Below, piece after piece: positions 52,130-59,757 of a stretch of DNA of 64,000 nt (its first letter is position 1; each line of letters starts with the position of its first letter). Source of the DNA: Kiritimatiellota bacterium (GTDB lineage Bacteria > Verrucomicrobiota > Kiritimatiellia > JAAZAB01); NCBI GenBank assembly GCA_026398415.1, contig JAPLSY010000015.1:1-64000 (forward strand), in the 5' to 3' direction. The notes beneath the pieces were generated by a model. That model saw only the letters and a program-made list of their open reading frames with translations, had not been told where the DNA came from and made no database searches. A program made the translations under genes and the position numbers.

Positions 52130-53500
52130 TCACAGCTCCGGCGGCTGGGGCAGGCCTGCCAGCGACTGGAGCGACTTGCCCAAGTCGTCTTCCGACAAAG
52201 TGGCATCAACCATTTTGCCGGTCAGGAACTTTTCGTACCCGGTCAGGTCCATAAGCCCGTGGCCGGACCAGTTCAGCAGTATGGTCGTTTCCTTGCCTTC
52301 TTCACGGGCGCGGATGGCTTCCTGCGCGGCGGCGGCGATGGCGTGCGACGTTTCCGGCGCGGGTATAAAACCTTCCGTATGCGCCCACATCACGGCCGAG
52401 CGGTAACATTCCAACTGGTTGATGGCACAGGCCTCCATGAGCCCCTCGCGCATAACATGGCTCACCAGCGGCGCCATGCCGTGGTAGCGCAATCCGCCGG
52501 CATGGATCGGCCTGGGCACAAAAGTGTGACCCAAGCTGTGCATTGCCAGGAGGGGCGTCATCATCGCCACATCGCCCGAGTCGTAGACAAAGGGACCGCG
52601 GGTAAGTGTCGGACAGGCCGCCGGCTCGACCGCCATAATGCGGACTTTCTTGCCATGAATCTTGTCGCAGATGAATGGAAAACTGATGCCGGCGAAATTC
52701 GAGCCGCCGCCGACACAGCCAATGACAACATCCGGATAGGCCCCGATTTTCTGAAACTGCTTCTGCGCCTCAAGCCCGATAATAGTCTGATGCAAGAGCA
52801 CGTGATTAAGCACACTGCCCAGCGAATAGCGGGTATCCTTGGAAGTGACGGCATCCTCAATCGCTTCGCTGATGGCCATGGCCAGGCTGCCGGGCGTATC
52901 GGGCGTTTTTGCCAGGATCGCGCGGCCGGCGTTGGTCTGATTGCTGGGGCTGGCGATACATTCCGCGCCCCAGGTGTTCATCATCATTTTCCGGAACGGC
53001 TTCTGCTCGAAGCTGATGCGAACCATGTACACCTTGCACGCCAGCCCGAAAAGCTTGCACGCCATCGCCAGGGCGCTACCCCACTGACCGGCGCCGGTTT
53101 CGGTCGTCAGCCGCTTGATGCCGAACTCCTTGTTATAATAGGCTTGGGCAATGGCCGTATTGGGTTTGTGACTACCGGCGGGTGAAACGCCTTCGTTCTT
53201 GTAATAGATTTTCGCCGGCGTTTTCAACGCCTTTTCAAAGGCATAGGCGCGACAAAGCGGACTCGGCCGGTACAGGAGCAGTTTTTCGATCACGGCTTCG
53301 GGAATGTCAATCCAGCGCTGGGTACTGACTTCCTGCTCGATCAGGTTCATGGGAAACACCGGAGCGAGCGCTTGAGGCCCGATGGGCTTGCCTTCCTTGT
53401 CCACCGGCGGCGGCAGGGGATGCGGCAAGTCCGCCTGGATGTTATACCACTGGCGCGGCATCTCGTCATCGTTTAGCAACACTTTGCATTGGCGACTCAT
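52130..53500 (-). CDS. Tryptophan synthase beta chain, TrpB2 type
   Basis: PLP enzyme that joins indole and serine to make tryptophan. 456 residues from ATG 53500, longer than TrpB1 (about 400) as usual for TrpB2. YRPSPLCRAYAFEKAL, EGVSPAGSHKPNTAIAQAYYNKEFG (PLP Lys in SHKPN), TETGAGQWGSALAMACKLFG, VIGCVGGGSNFAGISFPF and NWSGHGLMDLTGYEKFL follow in the order of the family. TrpB2 is often a salvage enzyme for free indole or works without TrpA. It overlaps the trpR-like gene by 4 nt (ATGA), so it is likely translated from the same message and regulated by that repressor. Confidence 0.92.
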   Translation of the reverse strand: MSRQCKVLLNDDEMPRQWYNIQADLPHPLPPPVDKEGKPIGPQALAPVFPMNLIEQEVSTQRWIDIPEAVIEKLLLYRPSPLCRAYAFEKALKTPAKIYYKNEGVSPAGSHKPNTAIAQAYYNKEFGIKRLTTETGAGQWGSALAMACKLFGLACKVYMVRISFEQKPFRKMMMNTWGAECIASPSNQTNAGRAILAKTPDTPGSLAMAISEAIEDAVTSKDTRYSLGSVLNHVLLHQTIIGLEAQKQFQKIGAYPDVVIGCVGGGSNFAGISFPFICDKIHGKKVRIMAVEPAACPTLTRGPFVYDSGDVAMMTPLLAMHSLGHTFVPRPIHAGGLRYHGMAPLVSHVMREGLMEACAINQLECYRSAVMWAHTEGFIPAPETSHAIAAAAQEAIRAREEGKETTILLNWSGHGLMDLTGYEKFLTGKMVDATLSEDDLGKSLQSLAGLPQPPEL

Positions 53501-53856
53501 GTTTTCTTTCCTTTCCGAGGGCCTGCCCGCAGTGCTACGCACAGCGTTGCAGGCGGGCTTACACCCGGCTTTAATTTTAACTGATCACTGACAAATTGGC
53601 TGACCTTCTGTCGAAACACGCTCCGCCGTTTCAGTTCGCGGGAGCCGCGCGTGATATTGCAGAGGCTGATGCCCAGTTGCCGGGCAATCGAGCGCTGATG
53701 CACGCCGGCAGTCAGCAGGCAGACCAGGCGCCAACGCAGGGCCAGCCGCGCCCGCTCCCGGGGTGTGAGCAGGGCCTCGAGCAAGTCCCGCATGGCGGCG
53801 CTCTCGCGCGTATCGGCCAGCACGGCGGCCAGTTCGTTTAAGGCTTGCTTGGACAT
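53497..53856 (-). CDS. TrpR/YerC-family repressor
   Basis: 119 residues. AAVLADTRESAAMRDLLEALLTPRERARLALRWRLVCLLTAGVHQRSIARQLGISLCNITRGSREL matches the all-helical Trp repressor fold with the helix-turn-helix near residues 60-85 (HQRSIARQLGISLCNITR). TrpR binds tryptophan and shuts off trp genes; here the gene next to it is trpB2. The C-terminal tail (PATLCVALRAGPRKGKK) is encoded by a dispersed hairpin repeat also found between ackA and pta, so the repeat has been built into the protein. Ribosome site weak. Confidence 0.85.
   Translation of the reverse strand: MSKQALNELAAVLADTRESAAMRDLLEALLTPRERARLALRWRLVCLLTAGVHQRSIARQLGISLCNITRGSRELKRRSVFRQKVSQFVSDQLKLKPGVSPPATLCVALRAGPRKGKKT
53521..53558. 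repeat. Dispersed hairpin repeat, copy 2 (inside trpR)
   Basis: Matches the 12135-12167 copy over almost its full length, with an extra GCAC at the loop. It lies at the end of trpR, 20 bp before the overlapping trpB2 start, so a hairpin here could affect coupling between the genes. Confidence 0.75.
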
Positions 53857-53934
53857 GGGTATTCCCGTTGTTACTACCTACAGAAACCGATAGGATAGTG
53901 GCGCATTGGGGTGATGCAAGCTTTTTTCGGCAAT

Positions 53935-55542
53935 CTACCAGGCATCCGTCCGGAAGGGTGAAGCCGGCAAACCGGCGCGGTTATATAAATTACAGCCTTC
54001 CGGATTAGTTGAATATGCATAACGGACCGCGACCGGATTCGCCACGTTCGGACTGGAGACCAACACCGTGTCGCCGTCAATGATCGCATCGGCCCAAACC
54101 CATTTCTTATCTTCACCGGCAACGGCAAAGCGTTGAAGCTTGCCGTTTTTTATTTCACGCACAGGCTCGCGACCGGTTTTCTCGCCTGCCATCAGGCCGC
54201 CGCCTGAATGGTCAAAGGACAGGCGAATGCGGTTGGCTTCGATCTTCATGTCGCGATACAACGGCCCTGACACAACAAGGTTGGTTTGCCCGTAATCCCG
54301 CGCCAGGGCCCAGCAGGCCAGACGTTCGCCCACATCAAATTTGTTTTTGGGATGTATATCCTGTGCATCGCCAATATCAATAGTCACGGCCATGCCGGTG
54401 TTGGTAATGGCCAACGCTTTAAACTGGCACTGGCGCAGGTTGGCCCAATTGTCGCCGCCGGCCGGATCCTTAGTGTCAGGCTGGTAATTAGCCAATTGCA
54501 CATAATAGAAGGGAAAGTCGCCCTGGGACCATACCCGGCGCCAGCCGCTGATCAGGGCGCGCATCTTATGGTAATAGAGGTCGCCCGGATTACCAGCGTT
54601 AGACTCGCCCTGATACCAGATGGCGCCGCGGATGGCATAAGAAATCAACGGGTGCACCATGGTGTGGTAGATGGCGGCCGGTTTGGTGTTATTCTTGGCG
54701 CCGGGATAAACAGGCCAATCCGGCTCCACCGGAAGATCGGCGCCCGCTGTAATTGATTTACGGGCATCGCTGATCCACGTTTCCAATATCTTCATCGCGT
54801 CCGGCAGCGATTGACGATAAATCTGCACCTCTTTACGAAATGCAGCGATATATTCGGCCAATTCGGGAATGGTGTCAAAGGCGCCCAGCGGTGTCCACGG
54901 TTCAATGAGCGTACCGCCCCAGGATGTATTAATCAATCCCACCGGCACGCCCAGTTCGGAATGAAGGCGGCGGCCAAAATAAAATCCGACGGCGGTGCAC
55001 CCCCCGGCAGTTTGCTTGGCGCACAGCGTCCATGGCGATCCTTGGATGTCTTGTTTCGGCGCGGAAGCAAAAACATTGGCAACATTTATAAATCGCAGCC
55101 CCGGAAGATCAGCGCCAGCGATATCCTCCGGCGCCTTGCATGAACCCAAGCCCATTTGCATGTTGGATTGTCCGGAGCAGACCCAGACTTCGCCCACGAC
55201 AACGTCCTTTAATTCAATTGCATTCGTGCTGGCGCCGGAAATCCTTAAAACCTCGCCCTGGTTGTGCGCCGCCATGGGATCAAGCTGAATTTTCCATCGG
55301 CCATCCGGACCGGCCGACGTTTCCTTGCGCTGGCCGGCAAACTCAACCATGATTTTTTCGCCGGGATTGGCCCAGCCCCAGACCGGCGCCGGCCGTTCGC
55401 GCTGCAACACCATGTGATCGCCGAATACTTTGGGTATCGTAACTGCGGCGGCGGAAAAATCGTTGAAAAACAATAGTGCGCCGATAATCAGGCCGCAAAC
55501 GACAGGAATCCGGGAACATTTAGCGTAATTTGGCTTAGACAT
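53935..55542 (-). CDS. Exported sialate O-acetylesterase-like protein
   Basis: 535 residues with a signal peptide (about 1-32: IPVVCGLIIGALLFFNDFSAAAV). PKVFGDHMVLQRERPAPVWGWANPGEKIMVEF is the usual N-terminal beta domain; VVVGEVWVCSGQSNMQMGL near 115 is the SGNH block I with the nucleophile Ser (SGQSNM); AIWYQGESNAGNPGDLYYHKM near 317 is the block with Gly/Glu, and DAQDIHPKNKFDVGERLA near 405 includes the catalytic His. The family removes O-acetyl groups from sialic acids or other glycans in the periplasm. AAGGAG precedes the ATG. It opens no clear operon. Confidence 0.9.
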   Translation of the reverse strand: MSKPNYAKCSRIPVVCGLIIGALLFFNDFSAAAVTIPKVFGDHMVLQRERPAPVWGWANPGEKIMVEFAGQRKETSAGPDGRWKIQLDPMAAHNQGEVLRISGASTNAIELKDVVVGEVWVCSGQSNMQMGLGSCKAPEDIAGADLPGLRFINVANVFASAPKQDIQGSPWTLCAKQTAGGCTAVGFYFGRRLHSELGVPVGLINTSWGGTLIEPWTPLGAFDTIPELAEYIAAFRKEVQIYRQSLPDAMKILETWISDARKSITAGADLPVEPDWPVYPGAKNNTKPAAIYHTMVHPLISYAIRGAIWYQGESNAGNPGDLYYHKMRALISGWRRVWSQGDFPFYYVQLANYQPDTKDPAGGDNWANLRQCQFKALAITNTGMAVTIDIGDAQDIHPKNKFDVGERLACWALARDYGQTNLVVSGPLYRDMKIEANRIRLSFDHSGGGLMAGEKTGREPVREIKNGKLQRFAVAGEDKKWVWADAIIDGDTVLVSSPNVANPVAVRYAYSTNPEGCNLYNRAGLPASPFRTDAW

Positions 55543-55698
55543 GATTTGTGCTCCTTGAATACCTATTGAATGGGGGTAGAGTGCCGTGCCGTACGAGAGG
55601 AGTCAAGAAAAAGCCACAATTTGATTGACGTAACCCGGAGGAACGCTCTATCATATTGAAAATTCAGTTTATTTTTCTCTCGAAAGGAGGTGAGCATA

Positions 55699-55773
55699 AT
55701 GTGTAAAACTTGTGGATGCCGGTCGGTCAAGAAAGCCAAAAAGACCAGGAAATCGAAGAAGAGCAAAAAATAA
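55699..55773 (+). CDS. 24-residue CxxCxC, lysine-rich peptide
   Basis: A very small gene starting at ATG 55699 with the strong ribosome site AAAGGAGGTGA 5 nt upstream and an intrinsic terminator 20 bp after its stop. The peptide begins MCKTCGCRSVKKAKK and continues as a Lys/Ser-rich tail; CxxCxC at residues 2-7 is able to bind metal, and the tail can bind nucleic acid or the membrane. The length, ribosome site and terminator together argue for a real gene. The function is unknown; the motif also occurs at the N-terminus of HypB and in small proteins of anaerobes. Confidence 0.65.
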   Translation: MCKTCGCRSVKKAKKTRKSKKSKK

Positions 55774-55793
55774 CCCGCACGGTTCATACCGAT

Positions 55794-55838
55794 AAAACGA
55801 GAGGTCATGAGATCGTATCATGGCTTCTCGTTTTTTTT
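55794..55838 (+). terminator. Intrinsic terminator after the 24-residue peptide gene
   Basis: AAAACGAGAGGTCATGA (55794-55810) pairs with TCATGGCTTCTCGTTTT (55818-55834) with two G-U pairs, followed by a run of T to 55838. Confidence 0.85.
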
Positions 55839-55950
55839 GCTCCAATGCAACCCAAAGAATTTACCCGCGTGTTTTGCGGGCAATGTTCCGTTTTCTTTTC
55901 TTGTTTTTCATAGCAGCCCCGATGGTTAAGATATATATCAAAAATAATTA

Positions 55951-55978
55951 TTGACTATAACATTGTTGTTGTTATAGT
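55951..55978 (+). promoter_or_regulatory. Leaderless promoter overlapped by a 9-bp operator (LacI gene 1)
   Basis: TTGACT (55951-55956), 16-nt spacer, TATAGT (55973-55978), then 7 nt and ATG 55986. ACTATAACA (55954-55962) and TGTTATAGT (55970-55978) are perfect inverted repeats covering both promoter boxes, as expected for a repressor that shuts off its own gene. Confidence 0.7.
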
Positions 55979-55985
55979 AACCGGC

Positions 55986-57059
55986 ATGAAGCGTCATTCT
56001 GCGCACTCCCCAAAGAGGCTGCCTTCCATGGCGGCCCTGGCCAAAGCCTGCGGGGTCAGCCCCATGACTGTCAGCCGCGCCTTGCGCTCAGGGGTATCCG
56101 TGGCCTCGCAAACCCAGCGGCGTATTCGCGCCATGGCGGAAAAATCCGGTTATCAGGTCAATCGGCGCATCGGCCGGCCGCGCCAGGCGCCGGCCGCTGC
56201 CGAACAACCTATCGAAATTGTGATCGGCACAGCCATCGGCAGCGGCAATCTCTATCATGCCCGCCTGATGGCTACCATGGAGCAGGAGCTCAGTCGGCGC
56301 AGTTACGACTGCCTGATCCGGACGTGCGGCAACGATTACGATCAGTTTCTGCTGTTGTGCGACGCCCTGCGCCGGACAAAACCAAAAGACCTGTTGATCA
56401 TCGGATACTTCCCGACTGACCGACTGCAAAGTCTGTTGGCCCTTGCGCCGCCGCATTCCATTCTTGTGGATCAGACCGGGAACACGGATCTAACCAGCAC
56501 TTATGAAACGATCAGCTTCGACAATGTGACGGCGGCCCGCCTGGCTGTACGTCATCTACTAGACATCGACCGACAACGGATTATGCTGATCAAGGGGCCG
56601 GCGGATCATTATTTTTCGCGGGACATCGACCAGGGTTATCGCGAAGTCCTGCAAGGGTGCCGCACGAGTGTGGATGAGGCGCTGATCCGCAGCGCCGATT
56701 TCACCGCCGAGGGCGCCCGGCAGGCCGTGGCTGCCGCGCTGGCCGCAGGCGTATCCTTTGACGCCGTGTTCACCAACGATGAAATGGCGCTGGGCGTCTT
56801 GCGGGCCCTGCACGAGGCGGGCATTGCCATCCCACAGCAAGTGGCCGTGGCCGGCTGCGATGGGCTGCCCGTCGGCATGCACACAATTCCCAGCCTGACC
56901 ACAATCGAACTGGATTATCAGCGCCTGGGACAGCTAACCGTCGAACGGCTCTTTGCCCGCGAGCGAACGCGCCAGCCAGTCTGCCACATTCAATTGGCGC
57001 CGACACTGGTCGTGCGCGAAAGCACAGCAGGCGAACTTAAGAAGGACTGTAGACCGTAG
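55986..57059 (+). CDS. LacI-family transcriptional regulator 1
   Basis: 357 residues. The DNA-binding domain begins near residue 14: MAALAKACGVSPMTVSRALRSGVSVASQTQRRIRAMAEKSGYQVN, followed by a hinge and a periplasmic-binding-protein-like sugar domain (IVIGTAIGSGNLYHARLM, LLIIGYFPTDRLQS, FTNDEMALGVLRALHEAG, TTIELDYQRLGQLTVERLF). There is an internal ATG at 56028 with GAGG upstream, but it would remove the first helix. The 5' promoter places the transcript start 1 nt before ATG 55986 and has an inverted repeat over its boxes, so it probably represses itself. The neighbours suggest control of the M24 or the downstream operon. Confidence 0.88.
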   Translation: MKRHSAHSPKRLPSMAALAKACGVSPMTVSRALRSGVSVASQTQRRIRAMAEKSGYQVNRRIGRPRQAPAAAEQPIEIVIGTAIGSGNLYHARLMATMEQELSRRSYDCLIRTCGNDYDQFLLLCDALRRTKPKDLLIIGYFPTDRLQSLLALAPPHSILVDQTGNTDLTSTYETISFDNVTAARLAVRHLLDIDRQRIMLIKGPADHYFSRDIDQGYREVLQGCRTSVDEALIRSADFTAEGARQAVAAALAAGVSFDAVFTNDEMALGVLRALHEAGIAIPQQVAVAGCDGLPVGMHTIPSLTTIELDYQRLGQLTVERLFARERTRQPVCHIQLAPTLVVRESTAGELKKDCRP

Positions 57060-57157
57060 ACTGTGGGCCGTAGGAAGAAAGACTGCCGGATGACGGAAAA
57101 CGGAATCTCTGCAATCAGCAATCAGAAATCATAAATCCGCAATAAGGAAATCAAACC

Positions 57158-58324
57158 ATGGCCTATCTCACCGATCAGGAACGGGACACACGGATGGAAC
57201 AAGTGCGGAAATTGTTGCGGGACCAGAAGCTCGATATGGCACTGGTTTATTACGACGAGTTTAACATCGGCAATGGCTGGTACCTGACCGGCTGGTGTCC
57301 GCAATTCGAGAGCGGCGCGGTGCTGGTGCCGCGCGAAGGCACGCCCATGATTCTGGGCGGACCGGAGAGCGAACCCTTCGCCAAGCTGGACAGCGCCGTC
57401 AAGGAAACGCGCAACTTCCCCGTGTTCATGGTGCCCAACGAGGAATATCCCAATGCCGTCATCAGCGATTTTCCAAAACTGTTTGCGGAACTGAAGCGCA
57501 CCTTGAAGTCCATCAAGCGCATCGGCCTGGTGGGCGGGGGACGGATGCCGGCAGACTGCTACCGCCAGATCGTGGAGGGGATGCGCGATTGCGAACTGGT
57601 GGATATAACCGACGCCTTCGTTCGCCTGCGTTATGTAAAATCGGAATGGGAGCGCGCGCAAATTCGCGCCGCGTTTCAACTGGCCGACGGCGCCTACGCG
57701 GCCATGCAGGCCAAAGTGGCCGCCGGCGTCACCGAAATCGAGGTGGCCGCGGCGGGTGAATTCGCGGCGCGCAGCCGCGGGGCAACCGGGTTCGGCTTCA
57801 GCGCCATTGTCGGCAGCGGCCTGCGCTCCAATGCCGTGGTGCCCACGGCGAGTTCAAAGCCCCTGGTGGCCGGCGAGCTGGTGATGATCGGCCTCGCGCC
57901 CAAAGTGCGGGGCTATGCCGGCGTGGTAGGCGATGTCCTGCCGGTCTCGGGCACTTATACCAAGCGTCAGCAGGAGTGCCTGCGGCATTTAAAGGAAGCG
58001 TTTCGCCTGACCAGGGAACAACTGGTCGTCGGCCGCAAGGGCCGGGAGATTGACGCCCCGGCGCGCGCCTATTTTAACAAGCACGGGTTCACGAAATACC
58101 TCGTGTGCCCGTTTGTGCATACGATCGGACTGCACGAGGCCGAATCGCCCTTCTTCGGTCCCAACAGCGACGACATCCTCAAGCCGGGCATGACCGTGTG
58201 CGTGGATGTGAGCTTTTTCGGCCATCCGGAATTCTACGGCACGCGTATCGAGACCGGCTACGAGATCACGGCGCGCGGCGCCGTGCCGTTGAGTCCCGCG
58301 ATGGACAAACGTTTTTTGACATAG
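57158..58324 (+). CDS. M24-fold (creatinase/prolidase-like) protein with lost metal ligands
   Basis: 388 residues with the N-terminal creatinase domain (about 1-130) and the C-terminal pita-bread domain. GELVMIGLAPKVRGYAGVVGDVLPVSG near 246 is where metallo-aminopeptidases have two Asp ligands (IDLGA and SDITR); here Gly and Val are found. PFVHTIGLHEAESP near 322 keeps the His, while VDVSFF replaces a Glu by Asp and GTRIETGYEIT keeps the last Glu. Loss of the metal pair is also known in creatinase, which works without metal. It is therefore likely an amidinohydrolase-like or non-peptidase member. AAGGAAA precedes the ATG; it follows LacI gene 1. Confidence 0.85.
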   Translation: MAYLTDQERDTRMEQVRKLLRDQKLDMALVYYDEFNIGNGWYLTGWCPQFESGAVLVPREGTPMILGGPESEPFAKLDSAVKETRNFPVFMVPNEEYPNAVISDFPKLFAELKRTLKSIKRIGLVGGGRMPADCYRQIVEGMRDCELVDITDAFVRLRYVKSEWERAQIRAAFQLADGAYAAMQAKVAAGVTEIEVAAAGEFAARSRGATGFGFSAIVGSGLRSNAVVPTASSKPLVAGELVMIGLAPKVRGYAGVVGDVLPVSGTYTKRQQECLRHLKEAFRLTREQLVVGRKGREIDAPARAYFNKHGFTKYLVCPFVHTIGLHEAESPFFGPNSDDILKPGMTVCVDVSFFGHPEFYGTRIETGYEITARGAVPLSPAMDKRFLT

Positions 58325-58672
58325 CCGATCATCGATGAGGCCAACATTGCGCCAGAACGCAAGGCCCGAAATAAGCAGGTCTGGACAGAGCGATGTTGTT
58401 ACTCGATAAGTTGAGAATATTGCTGAAGACTTACAATTGAAAGAAATTAAATAAAGCCACAACACCCCCTCCCCCAAACCCGCTTGACAACCGATGGGTT
58501 CGTCTTAATCTATCTTCGTCTTATTCAGATTCCGCGCGTCAGGTACCATGGGCCACCCAATGAAACTAATTGACGACTCTTGTCCAAAAGGATTGGCAAT
58601 TTCGGTCCCGTTCGCGTGTCTGGTTGAAAAAGACAACTTGTTTGCAACAAATCTCGCGGGGATGGTGGTGGT
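58325..58672. other. 348-bp gap holding the LacI-2 promoter and a long leader
   Basis: The first 160 bp hold no recognised feature. A promoter is at 58484-58511 and a 45-codon frame at 58548-58685 runs into the LacI gene. Confidence 0.5.
58484..58511 (+). promoter_or_regulatory. Promoter of LacI gene 2
   Basis: TTGACA, 16-nt spacer, TAATCT. The transcript would carry a leader of about 155-165 nt that contains a 45-codon frame. Confidence 0.6.
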
Positions 58673-58685
58673 ATGGGTCCGATGA
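58548..58685 (+). CDS. Possible 45-residue leader peptide coupled to LacI gene 2
   Basis: ATG 58548 with a weak AGG upstream opens a frame (MGHPMKLIDDSCPKGLAISV...) whose TGA at 58683-58685 overlaps ATG 58682 of the LacI gene (ATGA). Translation could control regulator synthesis. No domain is recognised and the frame might be chance. Confidence 0.35.
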   Translation: MGHPMKLIDDSCPKGLAISVPFACLVEKDNLFATNLAGMVVVWVR

Positions 58686-59698
58686 AACCAGGTGAACGCA
58701 ACATCAAGAACCTGGCGCAGAAGCTGGGATTGAGTAAGGCAACGGTGAGCAAGGCACTGAACGGCCGGTCGGATGTTAGTCCGGCGACCCGCCAGAAGGT
58801 AATGGCCGCGGCCAAGGCGATGGACTATCGGCCTAATCGATTGGCGCGTGCCCTGGCACACGGCAAGAGCGATATGATCGGGGTGATTCTTAGCCATGTG
58901 CGCAATGCGTTTTTCCTGGAAATCGTTGGTGCGGTGAACGCTGAGGCGGCAAGCCGGGGGTTCAGACTTACGCTTGATACCTCCAATGGATCCGTGGAGG
59001 TCGAACGGGAGATTCTGCGTGACTATATTGACCGGCGTGTTGAGGGGATCATTTTGGTCCCGGCCCTGGCGCATCGGGGGCCGGATTCCAATATCCGGCA
59101 GGCCGCCGGCCAAGTGCCGTTGATCATCTTGGATAACGAGTTGCCACGCAAAGAAGTTCCGTTTGTCGGCACCGATTTCCGCCTGGGAGCTTACCTGGCG
59201 GCGCAGCATTTGATTGAACTGGGGCATGGCTGCATCGGGTATTTAGGCGGGCCGGCATGGGCCATGGGGGCCAGGCAACGTCTGACCGGGTTCAAACAGG
59301 CCCATACGCAAGCAGGTTTGACAGTGAACGTCCGATGGATGTCGCATGGCGAGTTCGACGAGGAAGAAGCGCGGGAGCGCGCCACACAGCTTTTAACCAT
59401 GCAGCCGGAAGTTACGGCGGTTGTGTGCGCGAACGACCAGATTGGTCAAGGCACGTTGGATGCCGTACGCGCCCTGGGCCGGGAGGTTCCGCGGGATGTC
59501 TCAATAGTCAGTTTCGCGGCCGGCGCTTTTTTCACCACCCTCGACCAGAAACCGGCGGCGATCGGGCGAGCGGCGGCCGGCGTGCTTTTCGAGCTGATGG
59601 GCGGCGGCCGGCCGCAGCCACGGACGATTATCGCTCCAACCCTGGTGGTGCGTAATTCCACCGCCGCCCCGCGAACAGGAAGGGCACGGCTTCGCTGA
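58682..59698 (+). CDS. LacI-family transcriptional regulator 2
   Basis: 338 residues from ATG 58682; an ATG at 58673 adds three residues. The helix-turn-helix is ERNIKNLAQKLGLSKATVSKALNGRSDVSPATRQKVMAAAKAMDYRPNRLARAL, the classical LacI/GalR N-terminal domain including the hinge. MIGVILSHVRNAFFLEIVGAVNAEAASRGFRL opens the ligand domain; TDFRLGAYLAAQHLIELGHGCIGYLGG and VVCANDQIGQGTLDAVRALG are typical subdomain segments. The downstream operon promoter has a perfect 16-bp LacI-type operator 24 bp past its stop, so this is probably the specific repressor of that operon. Confidence 0.93.
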   Translation: MKPGERNIKNLAQKLGLSKATVSKALNGRSDVSPATRQKVMAAAKAMDYRPNRLARALAHGKSDMIGVILSHVRNAFFLEIVGAVNAEAASRGFRLTLDTSNGSVEVEREILRDYIDRRVEGIILVPALAHRGPDSNIRQAAGQVPLIILDNELPRKEVPFVGTDFRLGAYLAAQHLIELGHGCIGYLGGPAWAMGARQRLTGFKQAHTQAGLTVNVRWMSHGEFDEEEARERATQLLTMQPEVTAVVCANDQIGQGTLDAVRALGREVPRDVSIVSFAAGAFFTTLDQKPAAIGRAAAGVLFELMGGGRPQPRTIIAPTLVVRNSTAAPRTGRARLR

Positions 59699-59721
59699 GC
59701 CGGATTGCAGGCTATTTTTTC

Positions 59722-59750
59722 TTGCTTTTCGAAACCGGTTTCGATATAGT
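59722..59750 (+). promoter_or_regulatory. Leaderless promoter with a 16-bp LacI-type operator in its spacer
   Basis: TTGCTT (59722-59727), 17-nt spacer, TATAGT (59745-59750), then 7 nt to ATG 59758. The palindrome TCGAAACCGGTTTCGA (59729-59744) fills the spacer and has the central CCGG and A/T arms typical for LacI/GalR operators. Confidence 0.75.
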
Positions 59751-59757
59751 GCTTGGC

